Positions 7,191 to 14,114 of a stretch of DNA of 14,114 bases are shown one piece after another (the first letter of the stretch is position 1; the number at the start of each line of letters is the position of its first letter). A program made the translations under genes and the position numbers. Under the pieces are notes generated by a model. The model searched no databases. It had not been told where the DNA came from and saw nothing but the letters and a program-made list of their open reading frames with translations. The DNA comes from Chrysochromulina tobinii (lineage: Eukaryota; Haptophyta; Prymnesiales; Chrysochromulinaceae): positions 1-14,114 of the forward strand of contig JWZX01000476.1 of the NCBI GenBank assembly GCA_001275005.1. The letters run 5' to 3'.

Positions 7191-8267
7191 ATGAACATTC
7201 TCGACCTCGACAGTGATGCACTCGAGAGCGTTCTCTCCAGGCTGAATGTTGTCAACGCTTCATGCGTGGAGCAAGTGTCGAGCAAACTTCGAGCAATGCG
7301 GCCGGTGCACAAGCTGCTCCTCAATCGCGAGAGGTTTCGGCAAAGCGTGAACCTGATTGCGAGGCTAAACCAGGCGTGTCACAAGGAGCTTGGAACAGAG
7401 AGCACGGCCGCAATAATCCTTAATGAGCTGGCCGATGTCACTGATTCGAAAGACATTCGACGGGAACTGGCTCATGCTGGCTTGATGGCCGCATTGACCA
7501 GAGCCTTTAAGCGCTGGCCCATCAATTCAGTCAGCACACACAATGCCGCGGCCACGCTATGGAACCTGACTGCGGGCAACGTGGCCATGCCTGCTGTCGA
7601 CATGGTTGCACAGCTGGTGGACGAAGGCGCAGTCGAGCGGCTCGTGAAACTGATCACATGTAAGCTGCCGGAAAGTGGCACGCGCGCCGCCAAATTTGCC
7701 ATGATGGTGCTCAGCAATGCCATGTCGAACCAGGTCCAGGATGCCGTTGCCGAGCGTGTTGAGCGTGCAGCAAGGGCCATGGGCCTCCGATGCGGTTTAT
7801 ATCCGAAGCTGGTGAATCTGCTCAAGGCATGGACTGACAAGACCGATGCGCACCCAGAGCTGACTGGTGTTAAACCAGTTTTGAACGTCATCTGGGTTCT
7901 GGCCAATCGTGGGGAGAGCGCGCTTCATCTTGGGTCACAGCCTGATTGCTTCGAATCGCTACTGCGCCTTGCGAACGGCGATGATGCGGAGCTGCGCTTC
8001 AGTGCGACTGGCGTGCTGCTGAATCTGCTGGATTGGCGGGTCAACGCGGACAGGTTCAAAGCCGTGGGCGGCGAGGGCGTCAATGTGCTCAGCCGTCTGA
8101 TGGCCGACAATACGGTGCCGCCCTCTCGCAAGGGCGACGAGAAGATGGAGATTCCCGCCGACGAGCGCTGCATAGCGTATCTCGCCGGAATAGCGCACGA
8201 CGTTCTCGATGAATGGGGCGACTCGCTTTCCGAGCATGATTCCGACCGTTCCGAGTCCGCCGAGTAA
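7191..8267 (+). CDS. F-box-like / armadillo-repeat protein
   Basis: The first ATG is at 7191 and TAA ends the frame at 8267: 358 aa. The frame extends upstream to a GTG at 7173, not credible as a eukaryotic start. Residues about 1-40 (LDSDALESVLSRL, then VEQVSSKLRAM) resemble an F-box, weakly. The rest is all-helical with armadillo-type signatures: GLMAALTRAF followed by HNAAATLWNLTAGN, EGAVERLVKLI followed by AAKFAMMVLSNAM, PVLNVIWVLANRGE, and LRFSATGVLLNLL. The C-terminus is acidic and Ser-rich (SLSEHDSDRSESAE). F-box/ARM proteins are often substrate adaptors of SCF ubiquitin ligases, but that role is inference. Third codon positions are clearly less G/C-biased than in the other three genes. 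It is intronless and converges with the dehydrogenase gene. Confidence 0.82.
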   Translation: MNILDLDSDALESVLSRLNVVNASCVEQVSSKLRAMRPVHKLLLNRERFRQSVNLIARLNQACHKELGTESTAAIILNELADVTDSKDIRRELAHAGLMAALTRAFKRWPINSVSTHNAAATLWNLTAGNVAMPAVDMVAQLVDEGAVERLVKLITCKLPESGTRAAKFAMMVLSNAMSNQVQDAVAERVERAARAMGLRCGLYPKLVNLLKAWTDKTDAHPELTGVKPVLNVIWVLANRGESALHLGSQPDCFESLLRLANGDDAELRFSATGVLLNLLDWRVNADRFKAVGGEGVNVLSRLMADNTVPPSRKGDEKMEIPADERCIAYLAGIAHDVLDEWGDSLSEHDSDRSESAE

Positions 8268-8559
8268 CGTCGCAGTCGGACGGAGAGGGCAAGTGAAAGC
8301 AAAGGTGGGCTGTGCGCGCGGCGACGGTAGCATGTATGCATATATGGAGAAAATACTTTGATGATTTCAGTGGCACCGCGCTTGCAATCCGCCTCTGCCA
8401 TCCCAAAAGTACGGACTGCACATTATCCGTCGCGTCGCGCCTTGGTCGATGTGCGCCATATGCATGTCGGAATCCGTGTCAACCAGGCACGCGCGGCGGA
8501 CATGCACTGAACCGCGGACGTGCACTGCGCCGCTACACAGGACAGCATCGCGCGCTTGC
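8268..8559. other. Convergent intergenic region
   Basis: 292 bp between two stop codons that face each other (TAA at 8267, minus-strand TGA at 8562-8560). It must hold both 3' UTRs. Visible items are the alternating stretch gcatgtatgcatatatgg around 8330-8347 and the 18-bp duplication at 8496-8531. No gene or RNA is recognised. Confidence 0.6.
8496..8531. repeat. 18-bp imperfect tandem duplication
   Basis: gcggacatgcactgaacc (8496-8513) is followed directly by gcggacgtgcactgcgcc (8514-8531), with three mismatches. It lies just beyond the dehydrogenase stop codon, in its presumed 3' UTR. Confidence 0.85.
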
Positions 8560-10336
8560 TCAGAGCGGGGCGAGGAACTTTGTGTAATGGTCGAGGTCCG
8601 CTGCGACCGCGGCCGCGGCCGTGTCCTTGACGGGATAGGCGACGACCGTCTCGACGGAAAAGGCTCGCAGCGCCTCCGTGACAGACATGGTGCCTTGCGC
8701 GGAAGACCGGCGTCCCGAGAAGGGCACAGTGTCAGGCGAGCGGCCACACTGCACGTTCAGGTTGATACGGCCAACGATGGTGGCGAGTGTGTCGACGAGG
8801 GGTGCGGCCGCCTTTGCATCGCCCGTAAAGATGGACGCCTGCTGCCCATTCCACGAAACCTTGAGCGCGCTCTGCACTTCGGAGAGGTCGCGGAAGCGAG
8901 CGACCGGTACGACAGGGCCAAACTGCCACGAGGAAGAGCACGTGTCAATCAGTGTCAATCAGTGTCAATCAATGTCAATCAGACGTAACTCATGGAAGAC
9001 TCGCATGGTGAGACGGTAATCAGACGACAATCACCTGCTCCTCATGGAAGAGTCGCATGTTGGGTGTGACACCATCGAGCACCGCGGGTGTGAACAATGC
9101 GCCGCGCAGCTCGCCGCCGCCCGCCGCCGCATTGGCGAGTTTTGCACCCTTGGCGAGCGCGTCGGCGATCAGCGCCTCGAGAATCTGCGGCTTCTTCTGT
9201 TCGGGGAGCGGGGTGATGCTCACGCCCTCTTCCCATGGCAAGCCCACCTTGAGGCTACTAATTCTGGCCACGAGCTGGTTGACGAATTCATCGGCTATGG
9301 TCTCGTGCACCATGATGAGCTTGATGGCCGTGCACCGCTGCCCGTTGTACGAGAGGCCCCCGAGCACGCACTGCGCCACGGCTGTCTCGAGATCCGCATC
9401 TGGTAACACGATGCCGAGGTTCTTGCCCTCGAGCTGCGCGAAGACCTTCAGACGATGAGGCTTCGGGTGGGCCTTGATCAGGGCATCTGCGCCATTGGCA
9501 CCGCCAATGAAGCCAAGCACGTCCACGAGCCCGGTCTGCATGATGGGCCCCATCGTCGTGCGCCCTGCGCCCGACACGAAATTGATCACGCCCGGAGGCA
9601 ACACCCTCCCGAGGACCTCCGCTGTCAGTACGTGCGCGAGGCCGCCGATGGCCGGGAGCTTGAGGACGGCGCAATTACCCATCAGCAGCGCGGGGATCAG
9701 CATCGCGTACATCTCATTCAGCGGGTAGTTGAACGGCGCGAGCCCGAGCATCACGCCGATCGGCCCGCGCCGTACCCGCACGCTCACGCCGCTCACCTCA
9801 GTCCAGCCATTGAAGCCTTGCCCGAGGGTCGGGTCGGCCTTGAGCGCAGCGATGGTGGCGCCCACAAAGTCCATCGTGCGATCGAACTCCTTGGCAGCAT
9901 CCCCAGAGTTCTTGGCTATCTCCCACATCAGCACGTTGACTATCTCGTCGCGCACTGACCAAAGCTCCACAACGAGCTTCTCCACTGTCGCAATACGTTG
10001 GGCAAGTGACATCTGAGGCCACACACCCTGCCCACCATCCCATGCCTTGGCGGCTGCTTCAACGGCCTCGACAGCATCCTCGGCCGACATGCGTGGAAGC
10101 GAGCCAATTATAATTCTCTCGCCTGTACTCTCGTCGAAGATAGGCGATGCAACTTGATCAAGTTCGCCGGAGTACTTTTGCAGCACGCCACCAACAAACT
10201 TGAAATTGCCGATGACGGATGGCTTGGAAGCGTACCGCGATGAGTCGGGCTGCACGCCCGCAGGCGGAAGCGACGGGCACTGCCATTCGCCCGCAGCGAT
10301 CGCTGCGACAACGAGTATGATCGCCAGCGCCGGCAT
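8560..10336 (-). CDS. GAPN: GapN-like aldehyde dehydrogenase with N-terminal signal (two exons)
   Basis: Exons 10336-9035 and 8922-8560 give 554 aa. The closest family I recognise is non-phosphorylating NADP-dependent glyceraldehyde-3-phosphate dehydrogenase (ALDH11/GapN), which oxidises GAP to 3-phosphoglycerate and makes NADPH. Supporting motifs: APFNYPLN with oxyanion-hole Asn203, NGQRCTAIK with catalytic Cys335, and, after the splice, FGPVVPVARF and VGRINLNVQCGRSPD with PFSGRRSS. The general-base position, 34 residues before the Cys, is Gln301 (QLEGKN) instead of the usual Glu of ELGGK. Residues 1-17 (MPALAIILVVAAIAAGE) look like a signal peptide, absent from cytosolic GapN; ER entry or plastid targeting through the ER is possible. 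Exon 1 alone ends in an in-frame stop inside the intron, which would leave a protein without its last 120 residues. Another ALDH specificity cannot be excluded. Confidence 0.87.
8923..9034 (-). other. 112-bp GT-AG intron in the dehydrogenase gene
   Basis: On the minus strand CAG|GTGATTG (intron from 9034) and TTCCTCGTGGCAG|TTTGG (ending at 8923) give a phase-0 intron that rejoins HEEQ to FGPVVPV, the standard continuous ALDH motif. Without splicing the frame stops at 9020 after VIVV. Its length is not a multiple of three. The interior consists largely of duplications: a copy of the preceding exon end (8989-9010), a copy of aatcagacg (8977-8985 and 9018-9026) and four 10-bp tandem repeats. Confidence 0.93.
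8942..8981. repeat. 10-bp minisatellite inside the intron, 4 copies
   Basis: gtgtcaatca is repeated four times in tandem (8942-8951, 8952-8961, 8962-8971, then atgtcaatca at 8972-8981 with one change). On the minus strand this lies close to the acceptor, where branch-point and pyrimidine signals are expected. The minus-strand unit TGATTGACAC includes a CTGAT/TTGAC type word that could act as branch point. Confidence 0.95.
8989..9062. repeat. 22-bp direct repeat: exon end copied into the intron
   Basis: ctcatggaagactcgcatggtg written in two parts: ctcatggaaga at 8989-8999 and ctcgcatggtg at 9000-9010; it recurs at 9041-9062 with two mismatches, 52 bp apart. The 9041-9062 copy is coding (minus strand, NMRLFHE); the 8989-9010 copy lies inside the intron. 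Confidence 0.92.
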
Positions 10337-10434
10337 GGTGATTTTTGCCGAAGGGTACTGTACCGGGTACTGTACCGGTAAGACGGCTGTGTGTGGGAGG
10401 TCGCGACGAGAACACGAGCATCTTCCTTTCGCTT
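10337..10434 (-). promoter_or_regulatory. 5' flank of the dehydrogenase gene with 12-bp near-palindromes
   Basis: Only 98 bp separate the start codon at 10336 from the edge of the long repeat at 10435. The 12-mer gggtactgtacc, itself an odd-centred palindrome (GGTAC-T-GTACC), is present twice in perfect tandem at 10353-10376, 17-40 bp upstream of the ATG. This could be a paired binding site in the core promoter or 5' UTR. No TATA box is seen. Confidence 0.5.
10353..10376. repeat. Tandem 12-bp near-palindrome, 2 copies
   Basis: gggtactgtacc at 10353-10364 and 10365-10376, identical. Each copy is symmetric around its central T. Confidence 0.95.
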
Positions 10435-10522
10435 ACGGAGGGAGCGCCGCTGCGCTGCCTGTGTCGGGTGGCGGGGGGTGCCTCTGGGGGGGGAGAGGTC
10501 ACGACGATGAGGTGATGGGGGG
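10435..10522. repeat. Long direct repeat, left copy (88 bp)
   Basis: Identical to 14027-14114 except for one G/A difference (10511 versus 14103). The two copies are in the same orientation and 3592 bp apart. The match starts abruptly at 10435 and ends at 10522 only because the window ends in the right copy. It includes a G-rich stretch (cggggggtgcctctgggggg region, 10462-10488). Long terminal repeats of an element, or the edges of a large tandem unit, would both look like this. Confidence 0.95.
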
Positions 10523-10583
10523 TGTCCAAATCGGGCGCCGATTCGAGCATGCAAGCGCGCGCTATTCCGTTCGCGCTCCCGAC

Positions 10584-10599
10584 AGTCAAACGTTTGACT
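10584..10599. repeat. Perfect 16-bp palindrome
   Basis: agtcaaacgtttgact is fully self-complementary (AGTCAAAC/GTTTGACT). The AT-rich palindrome stands out in GC-rich surroundings and could be a dimer binding site; TTTGAC-type words are W-box-like, but nothing further supports that. Confidence 0.85.
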
Positions 10600-10628
10600 T
10601 GAGACGCGCGTGGTCGACGTCGCGTCGT

Positions 10629-10689
10629 CGCCGCTCCGCCGCTCTCCCTCGTGACCAAAGGCGCCGCTCCGCCGCTCTCCCTCGCGACC
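10629..10689. repeat. 28-bp duplication, period 33 bp
   Basis: A 28-bp segment starting cgccgctccgccgctctc at 10629-10656 recurs at 10662-10689 with one mismatch, separated by 5 bp. It lies between the long direct repeat and the first minisatellite array. Confidence 0.9.
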
Positions 10690-10718
10690 GAGGGTGTCCT
10701 ATCCTGTACCTCTTCGTT

Positions 10719-11626
10719 GTCGGCCGCTGCCCTCGCCCTCGGCTCCGCAGCACAGGCCGCCTCGCGCCGCTCGGCACGCGCGCAGCTCATCGCCCTGACG
10801 GGCTTGACGCTCGCCGCAGCCTGCAGTCTCAGCTCGCTAATCATGTCGGCCGCTGCTGCGCCTCGGGCAGCACAGGCTGCCTTGCTCGAGAGCGCAACGG
10901 ATCGCCCTGACGGGCGTGACGCTCGCCACCACATGCGGCTTCAGATCACTTTTCATCGTGGCCGTAGCCCTCGCCCTCGGCTCGGGCGGCATAGGCCGCC
11001 TCACGCTGCTCGACGCGCGTGCAGCTGATCGCCCTGACGGACTTGACGCTCGCCGCCGCCTTCGGCTTCAGCTCGCTCATCATCTCGGCCGCTGATCTCG
11101 CCCTCAGCTACGCAGCACAGGCCGCATCGCGCTGCTCGCCACACATGCAGCTGATCGCCCGACGGGCTTGACGCTCGCCGCCGCCCTCGGCTTCAGCTCG
11201 CTCATCATCTCGGCCGCTGCCCTCGCCCTCGGCTACGCAGCACAGGCCGCATCGCGCCGCTCGGCGCGCGTGCAGCTGATCGCCCTGACGGGCTTGACGC
11301 TCGCCGCCGCCTGCAGCTTCCGCTCGCTCATCATCTCGTAATCACCTCGGCCGCTGCATTCGCCCTGTCTGCTCGCGCAGCACAGGCCGCATCACGCTGC
11401 TCGGCGCGCGTGCAGCTCATCGCCCTGACGGGCTTGACGCTCGCCACCACCTTCGGCATCAGCTCACACTCAATCATGGCCATAGCCCTCGCCCTCAGCC
11501 CGCACAGCACAGGCCGCCTCGCGCCACTCGGCGCACGTGCAGCTCATCGCCCTGACGGGCTTGACGCTCGCCGCCCCCTGCAGAACTGCAGCTTCAGCTC
11601 GCTCATCATTCTTGGCCGCTGCTCTC
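10719..11626. repeat. Minisatellite array A, about 126-bp unit, 7 copies
   Basis: The conserved core atcgccctgacgggcttgac begins at 10789, 10901, 11028, 11154, 11279, 11419 and 11546 (variants in copies 2-4), giving spacings of 112, 127, 126, 125, 140 and 127 bp. Each unit also contains cagcacaggccgc, a cgcgcgtgcagct stretch and cttcagctcgctcatcat, then ggccgctgccctcgccctc. The middle copies (11028-11290) are the most alike, and outer copies diverge or carry indels, as expected for unequal exchange. The indels break every reading frame, so I treat the array as non-coding although 126 is a multiple of three. Confidence 0.93.
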
Positions 11627-11631
11627 AGCCT

Positions 11632-13360
11632 AGGTGCTTTCTCTCTACCGAGCGTGCGGGGAATGGGCATTCTGCCCCTGCCGCCGCTTGGGGCGTCTCG
11701 TGCAGCTACTCGTGTTGAGTCAGCGGCCGAGGCGCTTTCTCTCCACCGAGCGTGTGGCGCGGCATGTTGCCAAGCCGCCGCTTGGGGCGTCTCGCGCAGC
11801 TACTCGTGTTGAGTCAGCGGCCGAGGCGCTTTCTCTCCACCGAGCGTGTGGCGCGGCATGTGTTATTGCCAAGCCGCCGCTTGGGGCGTCTCGTGCAGCT
11901 ACTCGTGTTGAGTCAGCGGCCGAGGCGCTTCCTCTCCACCGAGCGTGTGGCGCGGCATGTTGCCAAGCCGCCGCTTGGGGCGTCTCGTGCAGCTACTCGT
12001 GTTGAGTCAGCGGCCGAGGCGCTTTCTCTCCACCGAGCGTGTGGCGCGGCATGTGTTATTGCCAAGCCGCCGCTTGGGGCGTCTCGCGCAGCTACTCGTG
12101 TTGAGTCAGCGGCCGAGGCGCTTTCTCTCCACCGAGCGTGTGGCGCGGCATGTGTTATTGCCAAGCCGCCGCTTGGGGCGTCTCGTGCAGCTATACTCGC
12201 CGTAGAGTCAGCGGCCGAGGCGCTTTCTCTCTACCGAGCGTGCGGAGGATGGGCATTCTGCCCTACTGCCGCTTGGGGCGTCTCGTGCAGCTGCTCGCCG
12301 TAGAGTCAGCGGCCGAGGCGCTCACTCTCTTCCGAGCGCGCGGTGCAGCACTTGCCATGCCGCCGCTTGGGGGCGTCACAAGCAGCTACTCGTGTAGAGT
12401 CCGCTGCCGAGGCGCCCACTCTCTTCCGAGCGCGCGATGCGGCACTTGCCAAACCGCCGCTTGGGGGCGTCTCGCGCAGCTACTCGTGTAAAGTCCGCTG
12501 CCGAGGCGCCCACTCTCTTCCGAGCGCGCGGCGCGGCACTTGCCAAACCGCCGCTTGGGGGCGTCTCGCGCTACTACTCGCCGTAGAGTCAGCGGCCGAG
12601 GCGCTCACTCTCTTCCGAGCGCGCGGTGCGGCACTTGCCAAACCGCCGCTTGGGGACGTCTCGCGCAGCTACTCGCCGTAGAGTCAGCGGCCGAGGCGCT
12701 CACTCTCTTTCGAGCGCGCGGTGCAGCACTTGCCAAACCGCCGCTTGGGGGCGTCACAAGCAGCTACTCGTGTAGAGTCCGCTGCCGAGGCGCCCACTCT
12801 CTTCCGAGCGCGCGGTGCAGCACTTGCCATGCCGCCGCTTGGGGGCGTCTCGCGCAGCTACTCGCCGTAGAGTCCGCTGCCGAGGCGCCCACTCTCTTCC
12901 GGGCGTGCGGTACGGCACTTGCCATGCCGCCGCTTGGGGGCGTCTCGCGCAGCTACTCGTGTAAAGTCCGCTGCCGAGGCGCCCACTCTCTTCCGAGCGC
13001 GCGGTGCGGCACTTGCCAAACCGCCGCTTGGGGGCGTCTCGCGCTACTACTCGCCGTAGAGTCCGCAGCCAAGGCGCCCACTCTCTTCCGGCGTGCGGCG
13101 CGGCCTTTGCCAAACCGTCGCTTGGGGGCGTCTCGCGCAGCTACTCGCCGTAGAGTCAGCGGCCGAGGCGCTCACTCTCTTCCGAGCGCGCGGTGCGGCA
13201 CTTGCCATGCCGCCGCTTGGGGACGTCTCGCGCAGCTACTCGCGTAGAGTCCGCTGCCGAGGCGCCCACTCTCTTCCGGGCGTGCGGTACGGCACTTGCC
13301 AAGCCGCCGCTTGGGGGCGTCTCGCGCTGCTACTCGCCTTAGAGTCCGCGGCCGAGACAC
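11632..13360. repeat. Minisatellite array B, 94-99-bp unit, 18 clear copies
   Basis: The core ccgccgcttgggg starts at 11681, 11775, 11874, 11968, 12067, 12166, about 12266, 12360, 12454, 12548, 12643, 12738, 12832, 12927, 13021, 13115, 13210 and 13304; a nineteenth, eroded copy lies near 13405. Two subfamilies are visible. Type 1 (11632 to about 12200) has ccaccgagcgtgtggcgcgg and gttgagtcagcggccgagg, with a 94-bp form and a 99-bp form (ttatt-type insertion). Type 2 (from about 12300) has cactctcttccgagcgcgcg, a five-G run and cgtagagtc. The unit 12166-12265 is a chimera of both. Because 94 and 95 are not multiples of three, the frame rotates between units, which argues against protein coding. 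Confidence 0.96.
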
Positions 13361-14026
13361 CTTCTCTCTCCCTTCTCCCGAGCGCGTGCGTTGCGGCATT
13401 CGCCCTCTCGCCGCCTCGGGACCCTCGCACGGCCCATGCCCGCGGTGGCACCGTGGGTCGGCAGCCGAGGCGCTGCTTCATCCCACCTCCTCCTGCGACA
13501 CCTCGCGTACCGTCTCGTGCAGTCTTCCCTCTGCTCATCTCGTCACTCACCCAACCCGTCCGCGCTGCTACGCACCGCCGAGGCGAGCGCGGCCGTCCGA
13601 CAACGCTTCGCTCCGAGTGCCTCGGTGGCAGCTGGCACGGCCCGCCATCCTGCCTTATGCCTCTCCCCTCTCCGCCACGCAGCCTCGCCATCAGCATCGA
13701 TCACGCTGTGACGCTGTCCTCCCTGTTCTTTCCCGACCATCCTCATCTCGCTACACGCTCGACAACCTCCTCGGCCGTCTACCAGTCAATGCAAGTTCGG
13801 GGCTCGGCGATCCAGAGAGCTGCAGATGCCGCGATGGGGGTCCGTCGCTGGGAGAGTCGCCGTTGCCGCCACTCTGACTGAGTGCCGGGGCGGCCTTCTT
13901 CCGCTCAGGAGGGCGTCGCTCACAGCGGCGGTCCTTTCCCATCGAGGCCTTCTAACACAGAAATTTGGCAGTCTCTCTGATGGATGGACAAGGGCTCGGT
14001 CTCCCCGAGGGGGGAGCCCGCGACCG
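13361..14026. other. GC-rich segment without a recognised gene
   Basis: About 670 bp. The first 60-80 bp is a decayed array B unit; further words of array B (cagccgaggcgctg near 13462, ccgccgaggcga near 13578) suggest older, eroded repeats. Open frames on both strands are Arg/Ser/Pro-rich, overlap one another and resemble no family. A GGGCTC/GAGCCC hairpin lies at 13992-14019. I see no RNA gene. Confidence 0.55.
13992..14019. repeat. Inverted repeat next to the right direct repeat
   Basis: GGGCTC at 13992-13997 pairs with GAGCCC at 14014-14019; an alternative inner pairing is CTCCCC (14001-14006) with GGGGAG (14011-14016). It ends 7 bp before the right copy of the long direct repeat begins. 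The left copy lacks an equivalent hairpin. Confidence 0.7.
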
Positions 14027-14114
14027 ACGGAGGGAGCGCCGCTGCGCTGCCTGTGTCGGGTGGCGGGGGGTGCCTCTGGGGGGGGAGAGGTCACGACGAT
14101 GAGATGATGGGGGG
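14027..14114. repeat. Long direct repeat, right copy (88 bp, continues beyond the window)
   Basis: Same sequence and orientation as 10435-10522 with one mismatch. The match is still running at the last base of the window, so its true length is unknown. Confidence 0.95.

Noticed and set aside
9020-10336. Dehydrogenase as a 438-aa truncated gene or pseudogene plus a separate small gene at 8560-8958
   Set aside because: A GT-AG intron joins HEEQ to FGPVVPV exactly at the family motif and restores a normal-length ALDH.
10651-11028. 42-residue repeat protein from array A
   Set aside because: Unit spacings of 112, 125, 127 and 140 bp break the frame and no initiator or downstream continuation is seen.
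10719-11626. 5S rRNA or other small RNA gene cluster, suggested by the unit length of about 126 bp
   Set aside because: I see no 5S internal control region or tRNA A/B-box-like pattern in the units.
11752-12303. Repeat-containing protein encoded by array B
   Set aside because: The 99-bp units keep frame, but the 94/95-bp units shift it, so any open frame reads different amino acids from the same repeat and soon ends.
11632-13360. CRISPR array
   Set aside because: The whole 94-99-bp unit is conserved, with no unique spacers, and the context is eukaryotic.
13236-13697. Minus-strand open frame of 153 codons, with overlapping plus-strand frames at 13093-13881 and 13296-13877
   Set aside because: Mutually overlapping, Arg/Gly/Ser-rich, partly made of array B sequence, and without recognisable domains.

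Overview
The window looks like nuclear DNA of a GC-rich unicellular eukaryote. Evidence: genes on both strands without operon structure or Shine-Dalgarno sites, two very short GT-AG introns, an ATG in a strong eukaryotic start context (acaATGg), low-complexity Ser/Gly tails, a mitochondrial-carrier-type protein, and long GC-rich minisatellite arrays. A microalga such as a haptophyte would fit, but this is inference; no lineage marker is present.

Layout. 1-520 is the 3' flank of the first gene and holds several inverted repeats. 521-5512 (minus) encodes a protein of about 1635 aa with an N-terminal C2 domain and a very long coiled coil, interrupted by a likely 84-bp intron. A 244-bp divergent promoter region separates it from 5757-6782 (plus), a divergent mitochondrial carrier family (SLC25-type) protein. 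7191-8267 (plus) encodes an F-box-like/armadillo-repeat protein with noticeably less GC-biased codons. Convergent to it, 8560-10336 (minus) encodes a GapN-like aldehyde dehydrogenase with a hydrophobic N-terminal signal, split by a 112-bp intron; read without splicing, it would be cut off in front of the FGPVVPV motif.

From about 10435 to the right edge I see no convincing gene. This 3.7-kb block starts and ends with the same 88-bp sequence (one mismatch; the second copy runs off the window). Between the copies lie an array of about 126-bp units (7 copies, 10719-11626), an array of 94-99-bp units (18 clear copies, 11632-13360) with two subfamilies and higher-order structure, and about 670 bp of GC-rich DNA of no recognised kind.

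The four genes do not form an obvious pathway. The unifying theme is short duplication: both introns contain or abut a copy of neighbouring exon sequence, the carrier start codon sits in an 18-bp tandem duplication, and several promoters and flanks hold 12-28-bp duplications. This suggests a genome in which tandem duplication or break repair generates new introns and satellite arrays.
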